A stretch of 64,000 bases of DNA from Plasmodium malariae (GCF_900090045.1 NC_041786.1:1916501-1980500), one strand, 5' to 3'; counted from the first letter of the stretch, positions 28,528 to 40,600 are shown. Notes: generated by a model from the sequence alone, not told the origin. Made by a program: numbers and translations.

Positions 28528-29385
28528 CTTGTAGGAGGATACTGTGAAGCGGTAATTGATACGGGAACGTCGAGTGTCGCTGGGCCAAAGGAAGGTATAT
28601 TATTTTACTTTTTTTTTTTTATATTTTAGCAAAAACATTATTATATGAACATATGATCTATAAATACGCATTTTCTAGATTTAATATTATTAAGTAGATT
28701 ACTAAAACCTGGAAAAACATGTCATAATAGAGCTTTACTAAAAAACTTTTCCTTCGTTTTATGTGATGAAAATGGTATTTAAGTAATTTTAAGAATACAA
28801 TTTGATAATACATAAAAATTGGTATTAATATAGTACTATATATGTTTTTATTTAATAGGAGTACAAAAAGAATACGAGTTGACACCTGACGACTATATTG
28901 TTAATTCTTTCAGGATTGACCCTATTTTAAAATCACCATGCAACTTTGCTTTCATGCCAATTAATATTTCTTCAGATAATGGATATTTATACGTACCTAG
29001 ATTATTAACATATATAACAGAAACTTGCATATATAACACATATAACATATACATACATATAAATATGTGTGTTTATACTTGTGAGAAGGATGTAATATAT
29101 AAAAACAAAAGTGCTAATACATATTTTTACTTTTATAGATTCTTGGACAAATATTTTTACAAAAATATTATGCAATATTTGAAAAGGATAATATGAAAAT
29201 TGGTATTGTTAAAGAGAAAATAAATGTGCTCACTTTATATTCTTAGTATTCCCAACTTAGATACACACTCCTTACAAACACACATATATTTAAGTAAACG
29301 TATATGTATACTTTATGTGAAATGAAAAATTATATCACTATAACACTCTTTGTTTTCTTTTTTAGGATTAGCTAAGTCAATTTAA
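26568..29385 (+). CDS. PMVIII: Plasmepsin VIII, pepsin-family aspartic protease (13 exons)
   Basis: Secreted aspartic protease. In rodent malaria plasmepsin VIII is reported to be needed for sporozoite egress and motility. Model: 26568-26670, 26849-26930, 27191-27252, 27372-27561, 27657-27718, 27833-27998, 28164-28233, 28317-28368, 28535-28594, 28679-28774, 28859-28992, 29139-29202 and 29366-29385. Every phase matches, giving 386 residues. An N-terminal signal peptide (MNIPFSLFVLLFSTVHFLV) is followed by LKGGYINRQFIGEISIG. The first catalytic motif is DTGSTNLW (split by intron 3) and the second is VIDTGTSS in exon 9. The flap reads FFGTG, so the usual flap tyrosine is phenylalanine. The last exon gives the family-like end MKIGLAKSI; without that splice the protein would instead read on to a stop at 29245. 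The exon 8 donor (AACG/GTTCAC) is the least certain join. Confidence 0.9.
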
Positions 29386-29397
29386 TTATATTCTCTG

Positions 29398-29428
<31 letters not shown>

Positions 29429-29779
29429 CCCTCCTTACATTGAGAATACATAACAGTTTTGATATCATTATCTATTTGCTTTTCTAGAGATGTTTTTTTA
29501 ATTTTTTTTTTTTTTTTTAATTTGTCTATTTGTCAAAAATCATGACTACTATATATATGCTGTAGAAATTTTAAAATTAAAATCGTAAAACCAAATGAAA
29601 CAAAAATTCTAATGAATGATATATCTTGTAATAAATTTATTAAATATTTATAAACTGTTAATATTATTTCTATTCATGTATAATAAAATTAAGACACTGT
29701 AACAACGATTTTCACTGAATCGCAATTTAATACATACATTTATAAATACATACGTAGATACCCATATGTTGACGGTAAA
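29386..29779. other. Short intergenic region with poly(T) runs
   Basis: About 390 bp between two plus-strand genes, containing a 28-base T run at 29401-29428 and a second T-rich run near 29500-29518. No gene is seen. It acts as 3' flank of plasmepsin VIII and promoter region for the next gene. Confidence 0.5.
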
Positions 29780-30858
29780 ATGATTAGGAAAAGAAAATCA
29801 AAGATAACAGAACAGGAGGAGGTGAAAGAAAATAAACAAAATGAATTAATGGAAGGAGCATATTTGTTTAATAAAAAGGATTCCTCTATAAAAAGCATGG
29901 AAGAGATATTCGTTGAAGGGGAGTGCCAAGACATAAAATATACTGAATCTAAAAAATTAAACAAACATGTGAATACTTTATCTACTTCTAATAATAACAA
30001 TAATAATGATGCAGAAAATAAAAATGGTAAGGAGCGAAAAGATAAAAACATTGAAAATGTGGAAAATCCCCTTACAGTGAGTCTTACGAATTCTGAACAA
30101 AATGAACATATAAATGATTTAAAAAATGAAACAAATGGAAATTATAAAAATAGTGAAATAATATTTAAAGGAATTGATGAAATATGTGATAAATACGATA
30201 AGGAGGTACAAAATCTGCTAGAAAATTTTGAATTTCTCAGTTTTTCACGGTTGTTTAAAAATCCATTTGATGCGACAATTAGCAGAGATGAGAAAATGTA
30301 GAGATAAATTAAAATTAGTACTCTCATTCGTTTTGTGAATATATATATATAAATATATATATGATACCTATGTATGTAGATATGTCTTCTTCACACTGCA
30401 ACGTTTTTCCCTTATTTTCACTTTCAAGTGTTAGAATTTTTTACTATTCTGGCTTTTCCTTTTTGCCATATTTGGGGTGGGTCATAGGTAGGAATGTAAT
30501 GTTTATAAATAAACATATATTTTTATAAATGTTTTATCTCTGCTACTGTTACATTCGCTACTACCGCCAGCATTATAGTTTTATTTCATTCGACTGGTAT
30601 TTTCCAATATTTTTTAGCTTCAATTTATGGATCATTTTGCAAAAGGAAAAATGATAAGAATATTATTTCGGTAAAGGATAATACGAACAACTGTGTAGAA
30701 TATTTGAATATATTTTTTTAATTATATTACAAAATTCTTAATATTTATTATTTTTTGTTAATATTTCTTTTTATTCCTAGTTAAGAATTATAAGCTCCAT
30801 TCAATGCGCCTTTTTTGGGTTAATTATTATTCTGTTATTGGCAGTGATGAACAGTTAA
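29780..30858 (+). CDS. PEN-2-like membrane protein with long N-terminal extension
   Basis: Four exons: 29780-30297, 30429-30487, 30618-30670 and 30781-30858, in consistent phases (2, 1, 0), giving 235 residues. Residues 1-172 are charged, asparagine-rich and of no known family. From about residue 173 the product reads VRIFYYSGFSFLPYLGWV, then a short basic loop and a hydrophobic segment SIQCAFFGLIIILLLAV before the stop. This matches the gamma-secretase subunit PEN-2, whose signature is an R..Y..GGF.FLP.LW.VN hairpin, then a loop, then a last membrane helix. About half of 18 positions are identical in the hairpin. The protein stops right after the last helix, so it lacks the C-terminal tail of animal PEN-2. 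The exon 2 acceptor could shift by six bases (30429 or 30435). The family call rests on memory of the family and needs a profile search. Confidence 0.6.
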
Positions 30859-30940
30859 TATAGAAAATTTACAAATACACGTATATATTCTTATATATAC
30901 ATGTGCATATAAGTAAATGCATATATATATATATATATAT

Positions 30941-30954
30941 ATGTATATGTATAA

Positions 30955-30997
<43 letters not shown>
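30941..30997 (+). repeat. (GTATAT)n microsatellite overlapping a start codon
   Basis: Hexanucleotide repeat directly before and including the ATG at 30995 of the next gene. Each unit carries an ATG in the same frame as that gene, so the tract itself can be read as Met-Tyr repeats continuous with the protein. Confidence 0.85.
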
Positions 30998-30998
<1 letters not shown>

Positions 30999-31328
30999 TT
31001 TTTTTATGGAATATTATAAGTTTTTCAATTTTTTCTTTTTCAAAAGTGAACAATCGGAGTACTTTACAGTGCAAATATGAAGGGGTTTCATTTAAAAAAA
31101 GTAAAAATAAGATAAAAAAAAGAACCATAAAAAAGTAATTTTCTCATCATTTCTACCTTTCGCTCGTCTTTTTTTTTCTTTATTTTTAATTTTAGAGTTA
31201 GTAAAAGACGCTAAATACAACGTTGTATTTTTTGGACCAATGAGCACAGACGACTGGATGAAATCGAAACTAGCAAAAAGTACAATTCGCATTAGTACAG
31301 ATGTAAAGAATATATGCATAATTTTATG

Positions 31329-31371
<43 letters not shown>

Positions 31372-32859
31372 GAATAACTGCATACATTTTATACCACAAA
31401 ACATATAGTTGCTGAAGATTTACAATTTAACATTTATACTGTGAGTTACCCTAATATTAAGAATCACATAATAAAAAGAAAAAAGAATACTTTTTTGAAA
31501 GATGCTCTAGCATGTGCCAAATTGAAATATTCAAAAGTTATCCTATTTTCGTTTCAAATACAAAGTGCTTTAGATTTCGTTATCCCATTCCTAGAAGTAA
31601 TAAGCTACATATAAAAGTATAAACAAATTATGTTAGTTATTCTATTTCTTTCTTTTTTTTTTGGTGAAAAAATAGTAAAAGTTGGTAAAAAAAAAAAAAA
31701 AATTAAAAGGAAAATTAAAAGTAAAAGTAAAATTATAATTAAATTTAAAAATAAAAATATAAGACAAAATGAAGTAAAAACATAGGTTCCATTTTTTTAA
31801 GAAAAGTGAAATTCTCGGATTTTTAAGTTTTTTGAAAAAGTTCCCGAAAAATGTAAGAAAGAAAAAAAATATACATACGTAAAATTCGTACATATATATA
31901 TGTATGTATATACGCACATGCAAACTTGCGCAAGAGAACAAACTAACAAGTTACATATTTCTTGAAAAAATTAAAAACTATTTTATTCACGAAGACGCCA
32001 AGTGTAGAGAACAAAGGAAAAGAAAACATAATTTATTTTGCCCCTATGGAAAAAAATATATACGATATTTACAGCTCTATAACGTTGAGGATGTGTCAGA
32101 ATGAGCATAAAAAATATTATAACATTTTATATATAGTGCAACACAGTTTTAATAAATATCGGATTAGATGTGCGGTAAGAGAAATAAAATATATAATATA
32201 TAATAATTAAATCGATAATTATGGTAACATTTTTATTGTTCTTACTTTTTATTTTACTTCATTCTTTGTGTTTTTTATTGTTTTATATTAATATATTTTT
32301 AATTAGAGTTTCATCAACATTTAGACATTCGAACAATATTACTGCGTATATTTAAATCTTTATACTTTCATCTAAATTTATGCATGTATACTAATCATCT
32401 TCTAATGGGACCGTAATGTTGGTACTTTCTCATTATACATTCTTTGTCGAATCCCATGAGCATACAAGGACATATATACTCAAGATGTATGCCTTTCCCC
32501 ACGAAATGAATAACTGTGAATTTTTTTTTTTTTGTCACTCCCCTCTTTTTCTCATTGTTCTTCCTATTTAATATGAGATATATAAAATTTATATTCACGT
32601 TTTTCCACTAATTATAACATAGAAAAACCTGGCAGAAGACTACAGTATAATTGTAAATAATTTTAACTTTAACACTATCGGCGTTGAGGAAAAAGAATCT
32701 AAATATGATGATGATGATTTCAATGAAGTAACAGATGACTTTTATCAATACTTGGCATTTGTTCGAGATATTATTTCCCAGAAAAATTTAGAATTTTATA
32801 GGAAAATGTTATGCAAAAATACTTTGTGTGAATCTAAAGGATCTGTGTGTGTTCTTTAA
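30995..32859 (+). CDS. Conserved-looking protein with apicoplast-type leader (six exons)
   Basis: Model: 30995-31100, 31196-31294, 31409-31596, 31802-31852, 31995-32174 and 32623-32859, phases consistent, 286 residues, TAA stop. The N-terminus MFFLWNIISFSIFSFS is a hydrophobic signal-like segment followed by a basic, Asn/Lys-containing stretch. That bipartite pattern is seen in apicoplast proteins. The body has alternating hydrophobic strands (YNVVFFGP, SKVILFSF, ENIIYFAP) that could form a Rossmann-like alpha/beta fold; this is only an impression. No catalytic motif or family is recognised. The exon 5 acceptor (GAAG/ACGCC) and the exon 2 donor (ATTA/GTACAG) are the weaker joins. Upstream in-frame ATGs in the microsatellite could lengthen the N-terminus. 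The gene is convergent with potassium channel K2. Confidence 0.7.
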
Positions 32860-33459
32860 CAAAGGTGAAAAAAATAAACTATATATTTTTTTTTTTTTAT
32901 ATGTTTTTATTAAAAATGTTTTGTTTTAAACATTATAAAGAAAAATTATTTGTTCCTCATATTTTAAAGTTATTAAATATATTAAAAAAAAACTATAGCG
33001 CATTACATAAAAAATTATTTATTTGAACACTCAGATGTATACATACATATGGTACATATATGTATATATATATATATAATGAAAAAAAGGAAACCTTTAC
33101 TTTCATATATTCCTTCCTGGAACATTGTGGTATATTTCGAATTAAAAACAGAAAGAACAATAAAATAATGTATTTTGTGAGAACACGTGTAGCTTCCACT
33201 ACTTTTTAGACGTCCGTAAAAACAAAATGTGTTTGGGGTATACACACACGCATATATATATATATATATACATGTACGCGCTTCTTACATTGTTAAGTGT
33301 TTCCTATTAGAAAAATCTGTTATTCCCCCCTATGTAGAATAACTTAACGAATAATTTGGTGGGGTGTTAAATGCATATATGCGTGTATACAGTGATTAAA
33401 ATGTATATAAAATAAATGGGTAAAAAAAGCACACACACAAAAAAAAAAAGATGTAACCT
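32860..33459. other. Convergent intergenic region
   Basis: About 600 bp between the 3' ends of a plus-strand gene and the minus-strand potassium channel. It is AT-rich with short (TA)n runs near 33062-33078 and 33252-33270. Nothing else is seen. Confidence 0.5.
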
Positions 33460-36400
33460 CTACAAAATGTAAATTATATCATCAAATCTTAAGACGCATT
33501 TTTCATTAGGTTTTGTATAAATGTAAAAAGGTATATGTTTATCTCCTTTTCTATATAAAGCAATAGTTATAATATTTTTTTGGGATAAGAAGTAGAAAAT
33601 ATCACGAAATGTTTTGACCTTCTTAAAAGAAAAATCAAAATACTTAATTATATTAGATAAACGTATTATACTGATGTGTTTTATTAGATATTTCAATGTG
33701 TTATTACACACTGAAAATTTAGTAAAACTTTTATGATGAGTCATAAAATTATACAACATAGTTTCACAAATTATATTACTAGAATAAAATAGGGAAGAAT
33801 TAACATAAGGAAAAAAATCACTATAAGAAAATTTTTTTTCCCTTAATTTTATCATTTTATTTTCCTCAAGAAAAATAACATTAGAATGGTTAATTAATTC
33901 TGTAATTATATTATTTATGTAATAAGTCTTTTTTCTTTTTTTCAGCAAGTGTTTAATTTTTCTTGTTAATATTATATTATTCATATCTGTTTCATTTATT
34001 TCATCTATATTACGTACTTCAGTAGGTAAAATTAATATATAATCCGCCTGAACCAAACCAGCATTTAATAAATTATAGTCATCCAAAGATTTACATTTTA
34101 TAAAAACAGTATGATATTTGTTCAAGTCGCATATATTAATAGACGGTATTTCATGAGTTAATATTATAATGTTAAATTTGTATTTTTTATTTATTCTTTT
34201 AATTACTTGAATAATATGTGATGAATAATTTATTATTAATAAAATTCTCTTATTATTTTTGACAAAATACTTTTCACGAGCTTCCACATATGAGCAGGCA
34301 ACTGCACTTTTTTTTAATGAAGAATTAAAATTTTTTACATTCATTTTTTTTTTTTTTAAAATTTCTTCTCTATTCCTAAAATTGTAAGGGTCATTTAACA
34401 TGAAGTAATTATTTAAAAATATCTTCTTCTTTAATTTTTTTTTATAATAAAAATTATTGTCACACTTTTGTAATAATTCTGAGTAATATGTATTCAATGG
34501 TTTATTATCAATAATATTATATTTTAAAAAACTTGGACATTTTTTCCTTCTTTCCATATAATTCATTGAATCATCCTTTACGTAGAGCTGCTTTTCCATA
34601 TTAACATATCCGTTTGTGTTACCTTTACTGCAAGATCTAGAATAAGAATAGTTGAAGCAACTTGATACAGCATTATTATAACAGTTCAAGGTGTTATTGT
34701 CATTACATTTATAAGCATTATAATTGTATGTATTACATTTTGCATTCATATGCTCCTTCAAATTTAATGAATCGTGTCTATTTTCCACTTCTTCACTTAT
34801 AATTTTTTTAAACCCTTTTTCAAAATAATAACTTTTCCTAGTGAAAATTCTAGAAATTCTGTAAGTGTTAAATAAATCGTGATAGTTTATCGCTGTTACA
34901 TTTTCATTCTTGGTAATCAAACTTTTACTCTTCATAGAAGACACGGTACGTGTATTTTTCTTTAGGTTTGTAGGTAAATCTTTGCTAAAGGTTTGTTCAG
35001 TTTTTATGACAGATTTTAAATCATACGAAATTTTATCTTCTTTTTTACTTTTAATTTCAAATAGCCAAAATAGACTTTTTGCTTTTGATAAATATTTTAT
35101 AACTTTTTTAGAATTTGCAATTACTATACATTTATCATTCTCCTTCATGGAATAATTTTTTCCTAGCAAATTTAGGTAACATTCTACCTTTTTGTTACTT
35201 TTATTTATATTATTATCATATCTACATATATTTGTTTTGGTTTGAACTCTGTTATAGTCCAAATTTTTTAAGTCTTTAAGATATTTTTCACTATCAATCG
35301 AGTGTTTTCGCTTCATTTTATTATCCCCAATATTATTGCTAATGTTTATGCATATATTAGCAGAATGTTCTTCCTTTGTTAATTTATTTTTTTTTCTCAT
35401 AAGAATATTATTCCTTTGAATTTTTCCCGTATGCTGGCAATTTTGAGAGTGAATTGTTTCATAGGTTCCCCTATCCCACACATCATTATTGGATTCATAT
35501 TGCTTCCATGTGTTGGCATATTCATCCTTATCACATATTTTTAGTAAATTCGTTTCTTTTTCTATACACCTTTGTTTATACAATTTTCCTGTATCATACC
35601 CATTTTCTTTCTTACTGGAATTGTACCGATTTATATTTCTGGCGTGTTGTATACAATTAAGTGGATTAACATACTTGTTCAGTAAGTGCAACTGTATAAA
35701 TTTAAATTTTTTTTTTTTTTTTTTTTGATTTTTTTTAATTATGTTAGCTATCTTATCCTTAAAAAAATATATATTTTTATTTCTATGTTTATAGGTGTTA
35801 TTCATAGTATCCGTTTCAATACCTATAAGTATAATACCAAGCGAGTCGTATAATTTATGAAACAATTTGTCGAATTTTAATCCAACCATATTTTCATGAA
35901 CGAAAAAGGAAAATATTTTCGCTCTAGAACCTCTATTAAATTCGCGTACATATTTAATGGACGTAAATGAATGTATATTGTCAAAATTATAAGAATTTTC
36001 ATCATAATCATAAGCTGTAAACAAATTTAAAATTAATGTTATAAACCCAGGATGCTTAATGTTTTTAGCTATTAAGGATTGTTTTAAGTTAACTATAATA
36101 AAATTCTCAGATCCAATAGATCGAACAATGTTTGAAACACATTTATTTCTTAACTCAATAACAGCATTTTTTTTCCCATGTAGAAAATTTTTCAAGATTA
36201 ATAATCTTGTAAAAGTTTTTGTATCTATGTTATAACGTCCACTATTAAATTTATCAGAAAATAAGAATAAGTAATAAGCATTTTGAGCATTTACACTATA
36301 TAATAAATTAGTAATTTGTTTTTCATTAAAATCAAAATTTTTAATATACAGAGATATGCAAAAGTGAGAGGCTATTTTTATTTGCTCATTATAGAAACTT

Positions 36401-37674
36401 ATTGGATAAGTAGTTAGAATATGAAATTTCAATTTGTTTCCATATGCAACGGATTCGTAAAGGAAAATATTTAATTGGTGCGGCTCAACATCACCAATTA
36501 ATAGAATAAATTTTTTCCTACTCATACTAATTTTTCCGTAAGTGTTTTTTTTAGAAAAAATGGAAATTATTAAATCATTAAATTGTATTGGGACCCAAAC
36601 AAATGTCCAAAATATAAAAAAAATGCATACCACTTTACTTAATTTATTAATAGGAAAAATATCTCCATATCCAACTGTTGATATAGATATTATAGAGAAA
36701 TAGAAATAGTCTAAATAGCTATTAAGAAAGTAACTAAAATTTCCATGTTTCAAGTTATAAGGATGAATAGCTTGAATAGTATAAATAGTTGAGGCGAATG
36801 CGTTACATAGTAACACCACTCCTAATACAATTCTGATAATTTTAATTTCTGTATGTGTTAGGAGAGAATTTTGTTCTACTCTTGTATATGATACATTTAA
36901 AAATATTTTTATATTTCTTAGAAACCCCATCACGAAATATACATCAATTTTATTGTCGATAACAAAAATATAATTAGAAAAAAAAAAAATACTTGGTGCA
37001 CTAAAAAACAAATCTATTAACAATTTAGATTTCATTACATAAAATTTAGATTTATTGTAACTAAGAATAATCATAATTAAATCAATATAAGATGATGATA
37101 ATAGAATAATTAAAATTTCATATATATATTCTGGTATTTTATCAAAACTCCATATAATGTCATATTTATCTCTTCTCCAATAGTATAAACTAATGTACCA
37201 TATTACAGCATATAATATATCTCTTATATTACATAAATAATAATTAAATATGCTATTATATATTTTTAGCATATACAATTCCAATGTTTTATGTTTTTTT
37301 TTTAAGGCGTAATAAGCATTCTGAAAAAAGAATTCCTTAATCAATTTTTTATACTCAAAATCATCCGATTCTACCATGGTTGCATTTATATTCCTATTTA
37401 TTTTATTAAGGTTAAATAAAGTCAGGAAGTTTTTTCTTTTACATTCTTTAAAAATATATATGTCCATGAAAAATATACAATATATTGCTAGTAGAATTAT
37501 TTTTAATGTAAGACCTATTATTATACATATTATCCCGCTTATAAAGTTAACACTGTTATTAGAATTATATAGCAGTTTCATTATATACAAACCATTCAGA
37601 AAAATAAGAAAATATTTTGAAATGTTTTTCACTAAAAAAAATATATCATAAATAGACAGTAATCCTCTTTTCAT
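33460..37674 (-). CDS. K2: Potassium channel K2 (single exon)
   Basis: Membrane potassium channel of 1,404 residues. The N-terminal 370 residues hold several hydrophobic segments ending in an S5-pore-S6 unit. The selectivity filter TVGYGD is at about residues 332-337, inside SIISISTVGYGDIFPI. After S6 comes a regulatory region beginning KFILLIGDVEPHQLN (about residue 385) that resembles the RCK1 domain of Slo/BK channels. It is followed by about 450 residues of low-complexity Plasmodium sequence. A second RCK-like block then begins with RILLIINYSSHIIQ (about residue 1141) and runs to the C-terminus. This layout, and its place between plasmepsin VIII and tRNase Z, fit K2, one of the two known Plasmodium K+ channels. 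No S4-type row of arginines is obvious, so voltage sensing is doubtful. The start is the first ATG and no intron is needed. Confidence 0.9.
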   Translation of the reverse strand: MKRGLLSIYDIFFLVKNISKYFLIFLNGLYIMKLLYNSNNSVNFISGIICIIIGLTLKIILLAIYCIFFMDIYIFKECKRKNFLTLFNLNKINRNINATMVESDDFEYKKLIKEFFFQNAYYALKKKHKTLELYMLKIYNSIFNYYLCNIRDILYAVIWYISLYYWRRDKYDIIWSFDKIPEYIYEILIILLSSSYIDLIMIILSYNKSKFYVMKSKLLIDLFFSAPSIFFFSNYIFVIDNKIDVYFVMGFLRNIKIFLNVSYTRVEQNSLLTHTEIKIIRIVLGVVLLCNAFASTIYTIQAIHPYNLKHGNFSYFLNSYLDYFYFSIISISTVGYGDIFPINKLSKVVCIFFIFWTFVWVPIQFNDLIISIFSKKNTYGKISMSRKKFILLIGDVEPHQLNIFLYESVAYGNKLKFHILTTYPISFYNEQIKIASHFCISLYIKNFDFNEKQITNLLYSVNAQNAYYLFLFSDKFNSGRYNIDTKTFTRLLILKNFLHGKKNAVIELRNKCVSNIVRSIGSENFIIVNLKQSLIAKNIKHPGFITLILNLFTAYDYDENSYNFDNIHSFTSIKYVREFNRGSRAKIFSFFVHENMVGLKFDKLFHKLYDSLGIILIGIETDTMNNTYKHRNKNIYFFKDKIANIIKKNQKKKKKKFKFIQLHLLNKYVNPLNCIQHARNINRYNSSKKENGYDTGKLYKQRCIEKETNLLKICDKDEYANTWKQYESNNDVWDRGTYETIHSQNCQHTGKIQRNNILMRKKNKLTKEEHSANICINISNNIGDNKMKRKHSIDSEKYLKDLKNLDYNRVQTKTNICRYDNNINKSNKKVECYLNLLGKNYSMKENDKCIVIANSKKVIKYLSKAKSLFWLFEIKSKKEDKISYDLKSVIKTEQTFSKDLPTNLKKNTRTVSSMKSKSLITKNENVTAINYHDLFNTYRISRIFTRKSYYFEKGFKKIISEEVENRHDSLNLKEHMNAKCNTYNYNAYKCNDNNTLNCYNNAVSSCFNYSYSRSCSKGNTNGYVNMEKQLYVKDDSMNYMERRKKCPSFLKYNIIDNKPLNTYYSELLQKCDNNFYYKKKLKKKIFLNNYFMLNDPYNFRNREEILKKKKMNVKNFNSSLKKSAVACSYVEAREKYFVKNNKRILLIINYSSHIIQVIKRINKKYKFNIIILTHEIPSINICDLNKYHTVFIKCKSLDDYNLLNAGLVQADYILILPTEVRNIDEINETDMNNIILTRKIKHLLKKRKKTYYINNIITELINHSNVIFLEENKMIKLREKKFSYSDFFPYVNSSLFYSSNIICETMLYNFMTHHKSFTKFSVCNNTLKYLIKHISIIRLSNIIKYFDFSFKKVKTFRDIFYFLSQKNIITIALYRKGDKHIPFYIYTKPNEKCVLRFDDIIYIL

Positions 37675-40600
37675 GTTTTCTTATTTTACTTATAGTCATT
37701 TTAAAGAAAATATGTCTACTATTTCAGAAAAAAATATGTTCCTTTTGAAGTCTACAAGTACATTTGTTTCATTCTATTTAGTGTAATATGCATTTTGCTT
37801 TCATTAACTCGTATATAACAAATTTTTTTTTGTTTTTTTTTTCTTTTTGCACTGATGAATGCAACATATATATTTATTCATTTAATTATATTGTTACAAT
37901 TTCTTTTCTTTTCTTTTTTTTTTTATATTTATTTTTTATGATTAATCTTTCATTATTCGTAGTCTCATAATTTGTTACACGTAAATACACACAAATATAG
38001 ATGTGTAAGTACCTTACTCTGTGTAGTAGCAATTTTTCTGAAAAGATCCTTTTTAGATATAAATATAGATAGATAAATAAATAAATATATATATATACGT
38101 AGTTAAGTTCTATGACTAACGTATTATGACAATGTTATGGAAAATGCACTGAGAATGATACTGAGAAATGTGAAATGAAAGGTTTGGAAAAAATATGAGA
38201 ATTATTGATAATATAAAGAGAATTGTTTGTATGTTATACACATAAAACAATTTTAATTTACATTAATTACTCAGGGGAAGAATTATAAAAATAACTGAAA
38301 AGGAACAGTAAAGAGAAAATTATTGCGGCTTTCATTTTTAAATAATTTAACATATTTATATTTGTCTACTGCACTAAAATTATCACCTCTTTTAGTATTG
38401 CGTTTGATATTTAATTTTTTTGATATTCCCTATTTTTTAATATTAATATGTATTGCATATATATATAATATGAGCATTTAGTTTTTAAATGCTCTAAACG
38501 ATTATTATTTTTACCTTGAACTTTGTAATTTTTTTTTTCTTTTTTTTTTTTATGTATATTATTATATTACGATTTATAATAATAGGAAAAGGATATTTCA
38601 CACCTTTCAGATATAACATTTACTTTTTTTATTTTTATATTTTAATAAAATATAGATCTTTTTGTACATTTATAAAGAAGCATCAAATGAAAAAGCGCTT
38701 ATATCATTTATAATATTTGTAAATTTCATTTTATATGCTTAAATAAAAGTGTGGAAAATGATTAGCCATATAGACAAAATATGAGAACTCCTAAAGGAAA
38801 ATTTTTTACAAAATATATGCTTAAATATAATAGAGTACGCTTCACTTTGTTTCCTGTTGGTATTTTTCATCATGCTCTTCAAAAATCGTGAATAATAAAT
38901 AATGTTTTGTTTTGCTCCTTCAAATTTATGATAGACAATAATAAAAAAAAAAAGTAAAAGTTATAAATTTGTATACACTTATTTTATCGATTATTCATTT
39001 CTTTTTTTTTCAAAGTCAATCAATTGAATTTACATTCAAAATAAAATATAACATAAAAAATAAATGAATTAAAGGTTTCTCTTTAAAAACAGTGTTGTTG
39101 GTTGCACAAAAATTTAAATAAATGTAATTTTAAAAATATTGTTATATTGTTTTTTTAGTTTAATACCCATGATGTTTAATTTTTGCTGCTATGAAATCCC
39201 TTCTTTTTCGAGTTAGAAAATGAATAATACTTAATAAAATAATTAAATATCCAAATATATAATTTATACTGGAAAAAAAAAAAAATGAACAGGCTATAAA
39301 TTTTTTTTACTAATTTTTCTATTTATTAATTTATGACCCTTAAAAGCTCTTTTTTACCAGCTTCATTATGTGCGTATTTTTCTATTGTGGCTTAAATAAA
39401 ATGTTTTCTATTTTGTATTTATTTAAATTATGAACATGCAATAACAATAACAAAAAAAAAAAAAAAAAAAAAAAGAATTTATTGTACAACCCCTAATGCA
39501 TGATTAACACATTTAAAAAAGAAAAAAAGATTAATCAATTTGAGCTAGTTATATAAAAAACAAAATAGATAATTCTTAGTATTATATAAAATATCATTTT
39601 TTAAATTAACATTTTCAAATTTTCCAATAAAAACGCATAATTAGTTTGCATCTTTTCGATATTTAAAAAACAATTTGAAAGCATTCAAAAATTAAAAAAT
39701 TGAAAATTTTATAAAATATTTTTGATTTCCAAAAATATTATACAATAAAGTTGGTTGTTGGATACAGGTCATTAGTAAATTAAATAAAACGAATTTACAT
39801 ATATTATTATATGAAAGTAATTTGAGCCTCTTTTTATAAAAAAATTAAGTACAAAATATATAATAATTTGTGTTAACTCCAAAATTACGTAGTTTATTTA
39901 TTATATATACATATATCTTACTAAATATTTGAAAAAGAAAAAAAATTTATTTCACATATTTTAAATGTATATATATATTTATAAATAAAACAGTATTGGT
40001 AAAAAATTTTGCTATATGATTTTGGATTTTTTTTTTGTTATTTTAAAACTTTGTTATTTATAAAAAAAAATATTATATATATATGTATATATATATATTT
40101 AATATATCTTTTATTTTTTATTTTTTACAAATGTGGATGTCCGCAGTATAATTTGTTCATAAACGTGCGTATAATTTAAAAAGTATAAAGCATCAAAATT
40201 TATTTTTTTTAATAGTGCATATATATATAATACACTATGTATAAATTATATATGACATTTTTCCTAGAAATTTAGTGATTATTTTTTACTTTTTATAGAA
40301 AGAAATAATAAAAAATTGTAAACAAAAATGAAAAGATATCATTTTCGTAAATAACAAAAAATATAAAATAGTTAATAATTTTAACCATTTATTATATATT
40401 ATTTTCTTTTGCTTTTTTACGTGAACAATAAGAACATATATAATATACATGTATATTTTATATATAATAACAATATAAATAGTGAATTTGAAATGAAAAA
40501 AGGTCATTAAATGACAAAATATTATATTTTTGCCCTTAAAAACAGTTATTATATACATACATATATAATATTACATATATATGAATATATATAATACAGC

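Noticed and set aside
38516..38713. Plus-strand 65-codon frame in the 3.6-kb gap
   Set aside because: Composed almost only of F, I, Y and K from T-rich DNA; no splice partner or motif.
39160..39245. Possible C/D-box snoRNA (ATGATGT ... near 39170)
   Set aside because: The C-box-like sequence has a mismatch and no CTGA D box follows at a suitable distance.
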